64,000 nucleotides of DNA from Rhynchopus sp. YZ270_cl-10. Its lineage: Eukaryota; Euglenozoa; Diplonemea; Diplonemida; Diplonemidae. Positions 32,213-44,165 of this stretch are shown here, one piece after another. Each line of letters starts with the position of its first letter. Position 1 is the first letter of the stretch. The DNA lies in the NCBI GenBank assembly GCA_964035575.1, contig OZ037845.1:558001-622000 (forward strand). Direction: 5' to 3'. Position numbers and translations under genes: made by a program. The notes below the pieces were generated by a model, which did not search any database, had not been told where the DNA came from, and saw only the letters and a list, made by a program, of their open reading frames with translations.

Positions 32213-35200
32213 TCAGCTTTTTCTTTTTCTTTTTCTTTTTCTCTTTTTCTTCCTCGTCTTCATCCGCCTTTTTTGCAGTACTACGGTAAGCGCAGACACA
32301 TTTCCAAAAGAATGGGCGTTACTTTCTTTTTCATGAAGATAAGCGAAAACCCTGCTTGCCAGGTACATAAACACTGAATGCAGCTTGTCCAGCCTCACCT
32401 CACATTTTGCAAGACGGCTGGTTAGGCAGTTGGTCATCTAACTGTGTTTACAGATTCTCCTGAGGAATGGCACCCATCTTGTCGTCCTTGTTCTGGTCGG
32501 TGGCAACGGTGTGATCCACGTGCGGTTGGGAATATGTGGGACTCGAGACAGCAATGCAGGCCACACAGGACGCGAAGCCAACACGCTTTCAGTTGATGTC
32601 TTGGGGTCATGATGTGCGTTGACCTGCGCTTCTGCTGCTTGTGTCTGCGCATTGTTCAGCCAAAATTGTGCGAAGAAGTGGTAGTAATCCTCAAAATTTC
32701 CTGCGTGCACTACACCTATAACGCGATCCTTCAGATTGTCATCCTGCTTGCACAAAGTGACCCAGTCTTCCGGAAAGGTCGCAGTGGTGTGCCACAAGAA
32801 CACATCAGTTTTGTCTGATGATTTTTCGACCTCTTCCCACATCTTCCCCATGGGGGCACCCTTCTCGTTCTCGCTGTGCTTTACCTGCAGCACCTCATTC
32901 ACATCTTTGTCTAGTCGCAAAAAGATATCTCCGTAAGGTGCCTTCTCTGCGTTCTGGAATGCAGAGTCTGTGAACGGGGCACACTCATGGTGCGAGTTCT
33001 TCGGTGAAGATTTGCTCTGCATATTGTTATGAACATTTTGTTTTGAACCACGGGTCTGAGTCTGACGCACTGCAAAACGGGGCGTGAGGGGGGTGTTCGT
33101 GAACTCGTGACGGCTAGGCTCATTCATCCACTGTACACCTTTGTGCAGGAGCACCATGCTCGTTGGTCCGGTGTCGTGCAGCTTAGAGAGGAGACACCTA
33201 TACCACAGCACGAACGACTCGAAGGAAGCGCCGTCCTGCTTCTCCGCGAAGGTGTACCCCTTGAGCAGGCTTCCCGTCATCGAGGAGTTGACAATAGCCC
33301 AGATGAGTGAAAGCCTGAGATATAAATTTTCCCCCTCCTTTTGAATATCCATGAGGCCCTTGGATAGGTGTGCTGCGAGGTCGGTGTCTTGCTTCAGAGG
33401 CACCTTCAGCAGCGCATATCTGAGCAGCATCGTTTGATCCTCCACGCTGGCAACAATCCCGTTATACCGAATCTTAACTTGTTCACACAGAATGCTGAGC
33501 AGCTCAGGTTCGTCCTTCTCAGGGTGCTCTTTGGCGACGTTACAGAGTATCTCAACCGCGCGTCCATAACCTTTCACGATATCGAACAAATTTGTAGACC
33601 TACCCTTTGGCATGGTCTCGGGTTCTTTTGTGAGAAATGGGAGTTGCAAGTAGTGTGGGACCACGCTCGATCCCGTCAATGCATCCACCGCCGTCTTCTT
33701 TGCAGTCAGAGTGCATACGCTAAACAGGAAGAACGGAGATCCCATTTGACAGGACAGCATCACCTCTCGCAGGAAACTACGTATCCTACCGTTGCTCTCT
33801 GGGTCTGATACTAGCTCATTGTCCGACAAGTTGTGCACTCCGTCGATCATCAGCAGGCACACCACGTTAGTCGGGTACTGCTCTTCCTTTCCGAGATATT
33901 TGCACAGACGTTCTACAAGCTCGTCGAGAGTGAAGCCAGCTCTGTGGGCTTCGCTCCACACCACGAAGGCTTTCATATCGTCAGTCGTATGACCCAGCAG
34001 ATGGAAACAAATCCGATCGACCACAGCAGACTCAGACGGTCTTTCGTGTTCCTTCTGGTACGAGGTCCCATTCTCGAAGGACACGTTGAAGGTGAATACC
34101 GTCTTGCCCTCCGTTTTATGCGCCAACACCTCTGGCACCCTCATGAGAGCACGAGACTTGCCCATGCCCAGACCTGCGCAGATGATTGCCTGTTCCATAG
34201 ACTGCTTATCTCTTACTTTGGCATCAAATGCGGCATAGTTCTTCTCGAAGACGGCACACAACCCGATGTCGAGATCACCACCATTTTGGTATGTCCACGT
34301 CATGCCAGAAGACTTCGCCAATGCGTGTGGCTGCTGCAGACGTTCAGCCATTCCCTGTGTTTTAATAACCTCCTCCAGAGTGATTGCTCGCTTGCCTTGT
34401 TCGACCCGAATGTACCTGAGGTCCTCGCCAATAGTCGCCAGGCGCTGGCCAATAGTCACCAGGCGCTCGCTAACTCCCTGTTTGCGGGAGGGAAAAGGAT
34501 GTGCAAAACTACAAACAATAACATCAAAAACACAGTTTACACCACACTGTACATCTCCACTGCCGACTTTGCAACCCCAACACAACATGTTGCGAATGGG
34601 CCATGCTAGAAAATAAAATACAAATGGTGTAAAAAGCAAGTAGACCACTCGTCATGCCTCCAAAAGTCCGAGGTTCCCTACGCCACACAGACAGCACAAC
34701 CACATATAATGACCCACCTACTCAAAGGTTAAGTGAATAAAAACTACAAAAATAAGGGTCATACCTCCTTCTCCGTCTCGAGCTTGCGGATTCTGGCGAG
34801 TACATCGGCCTCGCTTGGTGGGACAACCACAAAATACTTCGCAGCAGTACCCAAGGCATCGCGAGTAAACGTTTTATGCCGAACACAACGGATCAAGAGA
34901 TCAACGTGATCACTGAGCATCTCCTCCTTTGTCTGCAACTTCTCCTCCTTTGTGTACAACTCCTTCTTCACTGTCCGCAGCTCCTCCTCCTCTGTCTCCA
35001 GCTTCCTCACAACGTCTTCCTTTTCTGCAACAGAGTCTTTTAGACCAGCCATGGAAGAAGCAGCCTGTTGTTCATTCAAGGGCAGGGGTACACTTCTGTC
35101 ATCCACACCAGGAGACATACTTGAAGAGAAAGGGGTTTGGGGAACAGAACAAAACAAAACGAATAAAAACAGGGGAAAACAAACGTTGCAGGGCAAGTGT

Positions 35201-35450
35201 TTGGGTATACGGGCGGGGGTTGGGTTTTGTGTGAAGAGGAAGGGGAAGGGGAAGAAAAGAGTCTGCGCAGTGATGTGGTGTGTGAAATAGGTGAGGTGAC
35301 GTGACGTGAACAATGTGACTAACGTGGCTTTCGTGCAGTTGTTCTTTGTTCTTCGAAAAGAATGTGTGAGCTCTATCATGTCGGAGGTGCACCTTCCTCA
35401 CGCTGTGGTGCTTACCTTAAGAGGGGCCGCTGTGCTGCGAACACAGTCAT
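32213..35450 (-). CDS. CR-type NTPase + REase-fold protein, copy 6 (type B, one heptad shorter)
   Basis: Proposed exons are 35450-35416, 35119-34765, 34605-34541, 34508-32624, 32585-32452 and 32417-32213, 892 residues. The LATIG heptad tract before the NTPase has lost exactly 21 bp relative to copy 4, reading LVTIGQR-LATIGED. The first coiled coil is the long form with both ELYTKEE and KLQTKEE. Elsewhere it is almost the same as copy 4, with a common-type NTPase N-half and a B-type middle, nuclease and tail. The long spacers beside copies 4 and 6 are also near-identical, so the two A-B units probably arose by a recent duplication of about 11.9 kb. Confidence 0.73.
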
Positions 35451-36188
35451 CAAAAACGAGGAAATGGTACACCTGATAACCCCATTTGCGTACTTGTTGC
35501 GTACTTGGTGAAAGTACGGGGATTTTTTTTTTTTTTGATTTGTGGGTATTTTTATCCACGGTGCGCTGGTCAGAGGATACCTGGTAAGGGTAGAAAAGGG
35601 CCGGTTTGAATCCTATATTAGAGGTTAACATCTAAAAACGGCTGCGTGGAGATCATACGAAACAAAAGCGAGGTGACAACAGAGTTATCAATATATCAAA
35701 AAAAGAAGTAGAGGTGAAATACAAAGCCCTCTCGTGAACAATGTACCTTGGTACAATGACCGGCTGTACCGGGGGATACCCAACCATGCAGTACGACATC
35801 CATTTCGTGGTTTACATCTGATATGTGCTACTCCCGCTTCCACTCATCAGCCAGATGGGGATCATTGCAAAAACAGGGACGCGAATCCTGTGTGATGCAG
35901 GGTCTGGTTGGGGAAAAAATGGGGGTGAGGGTGGGTACCTTTTTTTATTCCTGGTCTGCCCTCCTGGGCTCAGTGGTCGCGCTAATTATGGGAAAAAATG
36001 GGGAAAAAATGGATTTCGGGTACGGAAAAACGTTCCTTGAAAAGGTTAGCTGGGGAGGCCCGGAAACCCCGTTTTGTGGCATTTCCGGGCCAATCCCGGC
36101 TTGTGGTGGGGTATATACGGAAAAATGGACAAAATTTTAGTGACTTAAATTTTCGCAAGATATGAACCCATACTCGTAAACAAGGGTC
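35451..36188. repeat. Upstream strip, shortened S1 and linker, unit 6
   Basis: Same structure as 23518-24259: S1 at 35540-35970, the special linker at 35971-36188, then block E. Four bases (AACG) present in unit 4 are missing here, so the two are not perfect copies. Confidence 0.75.
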
Positions 36189-36847
36189 ATTTTCAGGAAA
36201 ATTCGGAAAATTCCGAGATTTGGAAGCAATTTTTCTCCTGAAAATAAGTGGGTTTTCAGCCCCAAAACATACCGCGATTGGAATTTCCGGAATCCGTCCG
36301 CGCTGTGGTGGGGTCACTTTGCCGAAATGGCCAATTTTTTGGTTTTGGTCAAAATCCATGTGGGTAAAGAGGGCCAATGTAAATCCCACAACCAGATTTT
36401 CTCTCCCTGATCCTGAACGTCTTGCAACATGAAAATGCGCGAAAACACCGGCATTTGCATTTCCGGAATTCGTCCGTTCTGTGGTGGGGTCAATTTGCCG
36501 AAATGGACAAGTTCTTGGTTTTGGTCAAAACCCGTCAGTGTAAGGTAAAGGGGGCAAGTGTTTGCCTGTAGAAACTGGAAGGGAACAGGCAGCGCCGCAG
36601 GCGCACGGTAACCAACTTTTTTTTTTTTTTCCTTTTCTTTTTTTCTCCTCTTTCTTTTGACTTTCCGAGCCAATTGCGTTCCACGGCGGGGTCACATGTA
36701 TATGCAAGTCCACTATGTGGTGGTCTTACTCAACAATATTAGAACTTCTGGTTTCTTAATGAAATCCCCGTACTGCAAAAAAAAAAACGTTCCTACCAAA
36801 ACCCCCAAAAATCCCGGGATGAGGGATGGACTTTAGCGCGAGCTCTG
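36189..36847. repeat. Block E, unit 6
   Basis: Same as 24260-24918, including the GAAAATAAGTG variant. Confidence 0.8.
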
Positions 36848-38236
36848 CCTGGGCTGTGTGTTTTTTTTTTTTTTTTTTTTGTGTTTTGTTTTTGCAAGGT
36901 TTTCTGGGTTTCGTTCACAATTCCCCCAACCCCCTCCCACAATACTCCTACACAGGATTCTTTTTTCTCTCCTACGTATTGAGTTTTGGGGAATTTACTG
37001 TATTTTTTTTTTTATATTTTTTACTCAAAAAAGACGCCCATTGTTTACGCTAATAAATAAGAGAGACTAATTTTCCCTTTGGTTTAAAATGTTATGTTCG
37101 GATATTGCCTTTTGGTGTGGTTCTCTTTTTGTTTATTTGCTTCCTTTACGCACAATACCCTTCATTTCACACATAACACTTTTATACAGACCGATTCACA
37201 CACTCCAAACTCCTTAACCACTTTTTTTCTATTTGTTATTTGCACCAGTCGCCCGAAGGCCTTTTTTTTTTGTTTTTGTAGTTTTTTTTTTTTCGCAAGA
37301 TAAAGTGTGTATCCTCCTGGAAGAGTAGAATGTCTTACAACACGGCACATAGATCACAAACCCATCCTCATGATCAGGCAGAGGTGAGATGGTCAGGAAT
37401 CAGGCACTCATTAAAAATAATGTTGCACCCACCCTTTTGCTGCGGGTCTGATTGCCCGATCAAAGAGGGCTGATACAAAGCAAGTGTACTACAAGCTAGC
37501 AAAAGAAAAGAAAAAATGAAATAAAGGTTGTTTGTTGTTCGCTTCCACACCACTTCTGCACTCAGATTCAAGTCTTTTGGCTGTCCTTACAAGCGCCTGC
37601 CAAAACGCTCGCCTCGTGGGTGTGGACTTTTTTTTTTCCTTCTTCGACTTGATTTACGATATGGTTGTGTTTGCCTGAAGTACAGAAAGTGTCGTGGAGC
37701 ACAGGGGGGAAAAGAGGGGGAAAACAAGCGGGGAGCGGGATACACAGACGCGCGACTTTTCACGAGGGTCTCGAGCTTTTGTCAAATACTACGTGTTTAC
37801 CAAGCATGTCCTTAAATCGGGGGAAAATCAGGGATTTTCTGGTTTTCAAATCGCAAAACTGGAGAAGACATTTTTTTTGCTGTTGTAGGGCCGCAGTGCG
37901 GGTGGTCACATTTTTCTCTTCCCCCACCCCAGTGTCTTATCCAGGAATCCAGATTTCAAGGGGGTCAGCTTGTTTTGTTGCCCAATATTATTTCCAGCGC
38001 TGCTGGTCAGGGAAGACAGTGGGAACATTGGGAACTGTATAAAAAATGGCGCCGCAGGCGAAAAAAATTTAGGGCAGGGTGTAAAAATTTAGCTTTTTAC
38101 ACCACAGAGTCACTCAACGAACCCTTTTTTGCGGAGCAAAAAAGGGAAAATCATGGATGTAGAAAGTACTTCACGTACTTTTTTTTGAAAAAAAAAAGTA
38201 AAAAAGTACGTGACAAAAAATAAAAAAAAAACGTAC
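36848..38236. repeat. Block D, unit 6
   Basis: Same as 24919-26307 at an offset of 11,929 bp. Confidence 0.85.
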
Positions 38237-39522
38237 TTTTTTACCAGGCCTGGGCCTAAAGTGGGTGCCCGGGGCCCGATTTTGATTTTATTTTATTTTT
38301 TCTAAGGATTTTACACGGGGGAAAAATTATTTTTTCTAAGGATTTTATACGGGGAAAATTTATTTTTCTAAGGGTTTTTCTGAGGGGAAAAAGTCTGGGG
38401 GGTCCCGGCCCGTGTGGCTGAGAATAACTCGCACTCTGCCCGGGGAGTGCGGTACCAAGCCATAATGAACAAAAATAGTCTCCACCCCGCTTCCTTCGGT
38501 CTCGTCCCTTTCACCTCCCGCACAACAGAATAAATAATAATACACGGTGGTAGCAAAGTGCATTGCGTTGGCGCACTTGGGCAGGCCCTGACGGCACTGA
38601 GGAACGGAAAAAAAAAAAAAATCCGCGCCGCCCAGGGCTGCACCTTAAAAAAAAAATTTGCCTGCGGCGCCATTTTCCCTTTTTTTCTCTGCAAAAAAGG
38701 ATTCGCTGAGTGGCTTTGTGGTGTAAAAGCTGCATTTTTCATACTGTACCCTAATTTTTTTTCGCCTGCGGCGCCGTTTTATATTCATCCCGAACATTCA
38801 GGGTGCACGTAGCGCGTAGCGCGCCCGGGTTTAGGACCCCTTCTTGAATTTCGAGGGGGCGGTTCACGTTACAGTAGGTCCAGAATCATAGTTCAATTTA
38901 ACCCCGCTAAGCAACTCGCTGGTGGTAATGACCAAAACGTGTATCAGCCAAGAATTTGCCCATTTTTTTCAAAATGACCCCGTGACAGTGAGGGTAAAAG
39001 CTCGGAAAACCCGAAAAAGGCCAAAAAAACTCCCCGAAAAGGGAAAACCGAGAACATATTTCGGCAGGGGGGCAGCGTGTTCTCAGAAAAATCCAAAAAT
39101 TGCCTGTAAAAATCCTTAGAAAAAACCCGGGTGCCCGATCCAAAAAAATGGAAAAAACCCCAGGGTGCCCGCCCACCCCTGGATGATTGGTACCAGCCCC
39201 ACCAATTCCTTAAGGAGTTAAATTCCGATTTTTTTCATTTTTTTTTTGCGATTTTTTTGCTCAAAAATTGACGATACCCTGTTTTCGGGGCAAAACTCTC
39301 TAATTTTGGGCAGTTCAAAAAGTGTTTTTTACCTTTGCCAAAACTGAGATACAAAGGGGAAAAAAATGTTTTTCGCCAGCAAAAACTGAGAAATAGCCTA
39401 TTCAGGCAAAACTTTTTTTAAAACTTTTTTTTTGCGCGCGCGCGCGCATTTTTTTCCCAGAGTCAGCGAGCGGGAAACAAAAAAAAAAGTTGTGCCACCC
39501 TTACCCCCTCAAAAAAGACACT
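38237..39522. repeat. Block F, downstream of A gene copy 7
   Basis: Same layout, with the (GC)7 tract at 39434-39447. It matches unit 5 except for homopolymer length near 39240. Confidence 0.78.
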
Positions 39523-42500
39523 TCATATGTACACATTTGCAAGACGACTGGTTAGGAAGTTTGGTCATCTAAATGTGTTTACAGATTCTTCGGAGGCATG
39601 GCACCCATCTTGTCGTCCTTGTTCTGGTCGGTGGCAACGGTGTGATCCACGTGCGGTTGGGAATATGTGGGACTCGAGACAGCAATGCAGGCCACACAGG
39701 ACGCGAAGCCAACACGCTTTCAGTTGATGTCTTGGGGTCATGATGTGCGTTGACCTGCGCTTCTGCTGCCTGTGTCTGCGCATTGTTCAGCCAAAATTGT
39801 GCGAAGAAGTGGTAGTAATCCTCAAAGTTTCCTGCGTGCACTACACCTATAACGTGATCCTTCAGATTGTCATCCTGCTTGCACAACGTGACCCAGTCTT
39901 CCGGAAAGGCCACGGTGGTGTGCCACAAGAACACATCAGTTTTGTCTGCTGATTTTTTGACCTCTTTCCACATCTTCCCCATGGGGGCACCCCTTTTGTT
40001 CTTGTGAAAATGTTTTCCTTTGCTGTGCTTTACCTGCAGCACCTCATTCACACCTTTGTGTAGTCGCAAAAAGATATCTCCGTGAGGTGCCTTCTCTGCG
40101 TTCTGGAATGCAGAGTCTGTGAACGGGGCACACTCATGGTGCAAGTTCTTCGGTGAAGATTTGCTCTGCATATTGTCCTTTTGTTTTGAGCCACGGGTCT
40201 GAGTGCGATGCACTGCAAAACGGGGCGTGAGGGGGGTGTTCGTGAACTCGCGACGGCTAGGCTCATTCATCCACTGTACACCTTTGTGCAGGAGCACCAC
40301 GCTCGTTGGTCCGGTGTCGTGCAGCTGAGAGAGGAGACACCTATACCACAGCACGAACGACTCGAAGGAAGCGCCGTCCTGCTTCTCCGCGAAGTTGTAC
40401 CCCTTGAGCAGGCTTCCCAGCATCGAGGAGTTAACAATAGCCCAGATGAGTGAAAGCCTGAGATATAAATTTTCCCCCTCCTTTTGAATATCCATGAGGC
40501 CCTTGGATAGGTGTGCTGCGAGGTCGGTGTCTTGCTTCAGAGGCACCTTCAGCAGCGCATATCTGAGCAGCATCGTTTGATCCTCCACGCTGGCAACAAT
40601 CCCGTTATACCGAATCTTAACTTGGTCACACACAATGCTGAGCAGCTCAGATTCGTCCTTCTCAGGGTGCTCTTTGGCGACGTTACAGAGTATCTCAACC
40701 GCGCGTCCATAACCTTTCACGATATCGAACAAATTTGTAGACCTACCCTTTGGCATGGTCTCGGGTTCTTTTGTGAGAAATGGGAGTTGCAAGTAGTGTG
40801 GGACCACGCTCGATCCCGTCAATGCATCCACCGCCGTCTTCTTTGCAGTCAGAGTGCATACGCTAAACAGGAAGAACGGAGATCCCATTTGACAGGACAG
40901 CATCACCTCTCGCAGGAAACTACGTATCCTACCGTTGCTCTCTGGGTCTGATACTAGCTCATTGTCCGACAAGTTGTGCACTCCGTCGATCATCAGCAGG
41001 CACACCACGTTAGTCGGGTACTGCTCTTCCTTTCCGAGATATTTGCACAGACGTTCTACAAGCTCGTCGAGAGTGAAGCCAGCTCTGTGGGCTTCGCTCC
41101 ACACCACGAAGGCTTTCATATCGTCAGTCGTATGACCCAGCAGATGGAAACAAATCCGATCGACCACAGCAGACTCAGACGGTCTTTCGTGTTCCTTCTG
41201 GTACGAGGTCCCATTCTCGAAGGACACGTTGAAGGTGAATACCGTCTTGCCCTCCGTTTTATGCGCCAACACCTCTGGCACCCTCATGAGAGCACGAGAC
41301 TTGCCCATGCCCAGACCTGCGCAGATGATTGCCTGTTCCATAGACTGCTTATCTCTTACTTTGGCATCAAATGCGGCATAGTTCTTCTCGAAGACGGCAC
41401 ACAACCCGATGTCGAGATCACCACCATTTTGGTATGTCCACGTCATGCCAGAAGACTTCGCCAATGCGTGTGGCTGCTGCAGACGTTCAGCCATTCCCTG
41501 TGTTTTAATAACCTCCTCCAGAGTGATTGCTCGCTTGCCTTGTTCGACCCGAATGTACCTGAGGTCCTCCCTAATAGTCGCCAGCTCCTGGCCAATAGTC
41601 GCCAGGCGCTGGCCAATAGTCACCAGGCGCTCGCTAACTCCCTGTTTGCGGGAGGGAAAAGGATGTGCAAAACTACAAACAATAACATCAAAAACACAGT
41701 TTACACCACACTGTACATCTCCACTGCCGACTTTGCAACCCCAACACAACATGTTGCGAATGGGCCATGCTAGAAAATAAAATACAAATGGTGTAAAAAG
41801 CAAGTAGACCACTCGTCATGCCTCCAAAAGTCCGAGGTACCCTACGCCACACAGACAGCACAACCACATGTAATGACCCACCTACTCAAAGGTTAAGTGA
41901 ATAAAAACAACAAAAATAAGGGTCATACCTCCTTCTCCGTCTCGAGCTTGCGGATTCTGGCGAGTACATCGGCCTCGCTTGGTGGGACAACCACAAAATA
42001 CTTCGCAGCAGCACCCAAGGCAGCGCGAGTAAACATTTTATGCTGAACACAACGGATCAAGAGATCAACGTGATCACTGAGCATCTCCTCCTTTGTGTAC
42101 AACTCCTTCTTCTCTGTCCGCAGCTCCTTCTTCTCTGTCTCCAGCTTCCTCACAACGTCTTCCTTTTCTGCAACAGAGTCTTTTAGACCAGCCATGGAAG
42201 AGGTAGCCTGTTGTTCATGCAAGGGCAGGGGTACACTTCCGTCATCCACACCAGGAGACATACTTGAAGAGAAAGGGGGTTGGGGAACAGAACAAAACAA
42301 AACGAATAAAAATAGGGAAAAACAAACGTTGCAGGGCAAGTGTTTGGGTATGCGGGCGGGGGTTGGGTTTTGTGTGAAGAGGAAGGGGAAGGGGAAGAAA
42401 AGAGTCTGCGCAGTGATGTGGTGTGTGAAATAGGTGAGGTGACGTGACGTGAACAACGTGACTAACGTGGCTTCGTGCAGTTGTTCTTTGTTCTTCGAAA

Positions 42501-42590
42501 AGAATGTGAGCTCTATCATGTCGGAGGTGCAGCTTCCTCACGCTGTGGTGCTTACCTTAAGAGGGGCCGCTGTGCTGCGAACACAGTCAT
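39523..42590 (-). CDS. CR-type NTPase + REase-fold protein, copy 7 (type A, complete)
   Basis: Proposed exons are 42590-42556, 42262-41929, 41769-41705, 41672-39755, 39716-39583 and 39547-39523, 836 residues. It is the only A copy that keeps the ELYTKEE heptad in the first coiled coil, as in copy 1, which makes it seven residues longer than copies 3, 5 and 9. The NTPase core matches copy 3 (FTLDELV, DESELLSIVCDQ, SMLGSLLKGYN). The S1 segment just upstream has private changes, such as a broken GGTTTGAATCC motif and a longer TG run. This copy and its flank have therefore drifted since the last exchange. Confidence 0.74.
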
Positions 42591-43225
42591 CAAAAACGAG
42601 GAAATGGTACACCTGATAACCCCATTTGCGTACTTGTTGCGTACTTGGTGAAAGTACGGGGATTTTTTTTTTTTTTGATTTGTGGGTATTTTTATCCACG
42701 GTGCGCTGGTCAGAGGATACCTGGTAAGGGTAGAAAAGGGCTGGTTTGAATACTATATTAGAGGTTAACATCTAAAAACGGCTGCGTGGAGATCATACGA
42801 AACAAAAGCGAGGTGACCACAGAGTTGTCAATATATCAAAAAAAGAAGTAGAGGTGAAATACAAAGCCCTCTCGTGAACAATGTACCTTGGTACAATGAC
42901 CGGCTGTACCGGGGGATACCCAACCATGCAGTACGACATCCATTTCGTGGTTTACATCTGATATGTGCTACTCCCGCTTCCACTCATCAGCCAGATGGGG
43001 ATCATTGCAAAAACAGGAACGCGAATCCTGTGTGATGTAGGGTCTGGTTGGGGAAAAAAAATGAGGGTGTGGGTGGATACCTTTTTAATTTCTGGTCTGC
43101 CCTCCTGGGCTGTGTGTGTGTTTTTTTTTTGTGTTTTGTTTTTGCAAGGTTTTCTGGGTTTCGTTCACAATTCCCCCAACCCCCTCCCACAATACTCCTA
43201 CGCAGGATTCTTGTTTCTCTCCTAC
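42591..43225. repeat. Upstream strip and segment S1, unit 7 (divergent)
   Basis: S1 at 42680-43225 has private substitutions. The GGTTTGAATCC motif reads GGTTTGAATAC, the run before the T tract is TGTGTGTG, and TTTTTAATTTC replaces TTTTTTATTCC. It is the most diverged S1 among the short spacers and has no gene. Confidence 0.78.
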
Positions 43226-43655
43226 ACATCCCATCACGACTCGTGTCGTAGATGAAGTCCACCATGCCGTCCGTTGTGTCTTTGTACTGCTCGTAGACAC
43301 CAGGCATGCTGAAGACCTCCATCGACTTTGCGTTGTCGTCAATCCACCACCATCTGTCCCCGGCAAAGTCTTCTTCTGTTTCACGGGCGGCCTTTTCTTT
43401 TCCTATCTTTGCAACAAGTCTGTCATTGATGAAATTCACACCGGGAAGTGTTTACGGCGGGCTTGGCGACGGTCGTTGGGACAGGGAACCATCTATGTCC
43501 TGCATTCGTAGCTGCTCGTAGTATCTCTTGTACGGGCCCTGCAACGACTGAAACAAGAGCGACAGCGTTAGAAGAAACACCGCCACTCCGATAATTTTCC
43601 TGATGCTCACATGCTTCGCTGTGCGGGACACTCCTTTCCTCATGGTTTGGGTCAC
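43226..43655 (-). pseudogene. Fragment of a type II membrane-protein gene (copy 4 of 5)
   Basis: ATG at 43655, TAA at 43452-43454, truncation at 43226. The fragment is unchanged, although the neighbouring S1 segment of this unit (42680-43225) has several private mutations. The difference may reflect conversion tracts that end near this junction. Confidence 0.53.
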
Positions 43656-44165
43656 TTAGCCGAAATGGCCAAGTTCTTGGTTTTGGGCAAACCCCGCCCA
43701 AGCCCCCAACCCCAACCCCAAAAAAGGGATCTTTGAAATCCGGGTGAAATCGGGTGAAATTGGGCTCAGGTGGGCACAGGTGGGCTCTGGGGGGGCTATT
43801 GTGGGCTGGTCGCGGGACACCACATCATATTCTGTGAAAATTCACTGAAATTTTGTTCATTTTTCCGTGTCCCCACCACAAGCCGGGATTGGCTCGGAAA
43901 TGCAATAAAACTACCTATTGGGCGGAAAAAAACAACAGGAAACTTGCGCACTTTTTTTTGCCGTTCTTTTTCGAAAATTTTCAAACGCCCCAGAGTTAGG
44001 GTCGGGCCGAGTCGGCCGACTTTCTGATTTTCCGAACAGTCGTCCCGACTATAAATATTTTTTCGCTATATTTTCCCTTCCGTCTGACTGTTCTTCCCGC
44101 TTCCGCTTCCCTGATTCCATCCCCTTTGTCCTTTATGGTACTCGTCCCCTGTTTTTCTTTCTTCT
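43656..44165. repeat. Segment W, 3' flank of B gene copy 8
   Basis: Same content as the other W segments. It lies inside the stretch that repeats at +39,321 bp. Confidence 0.7.
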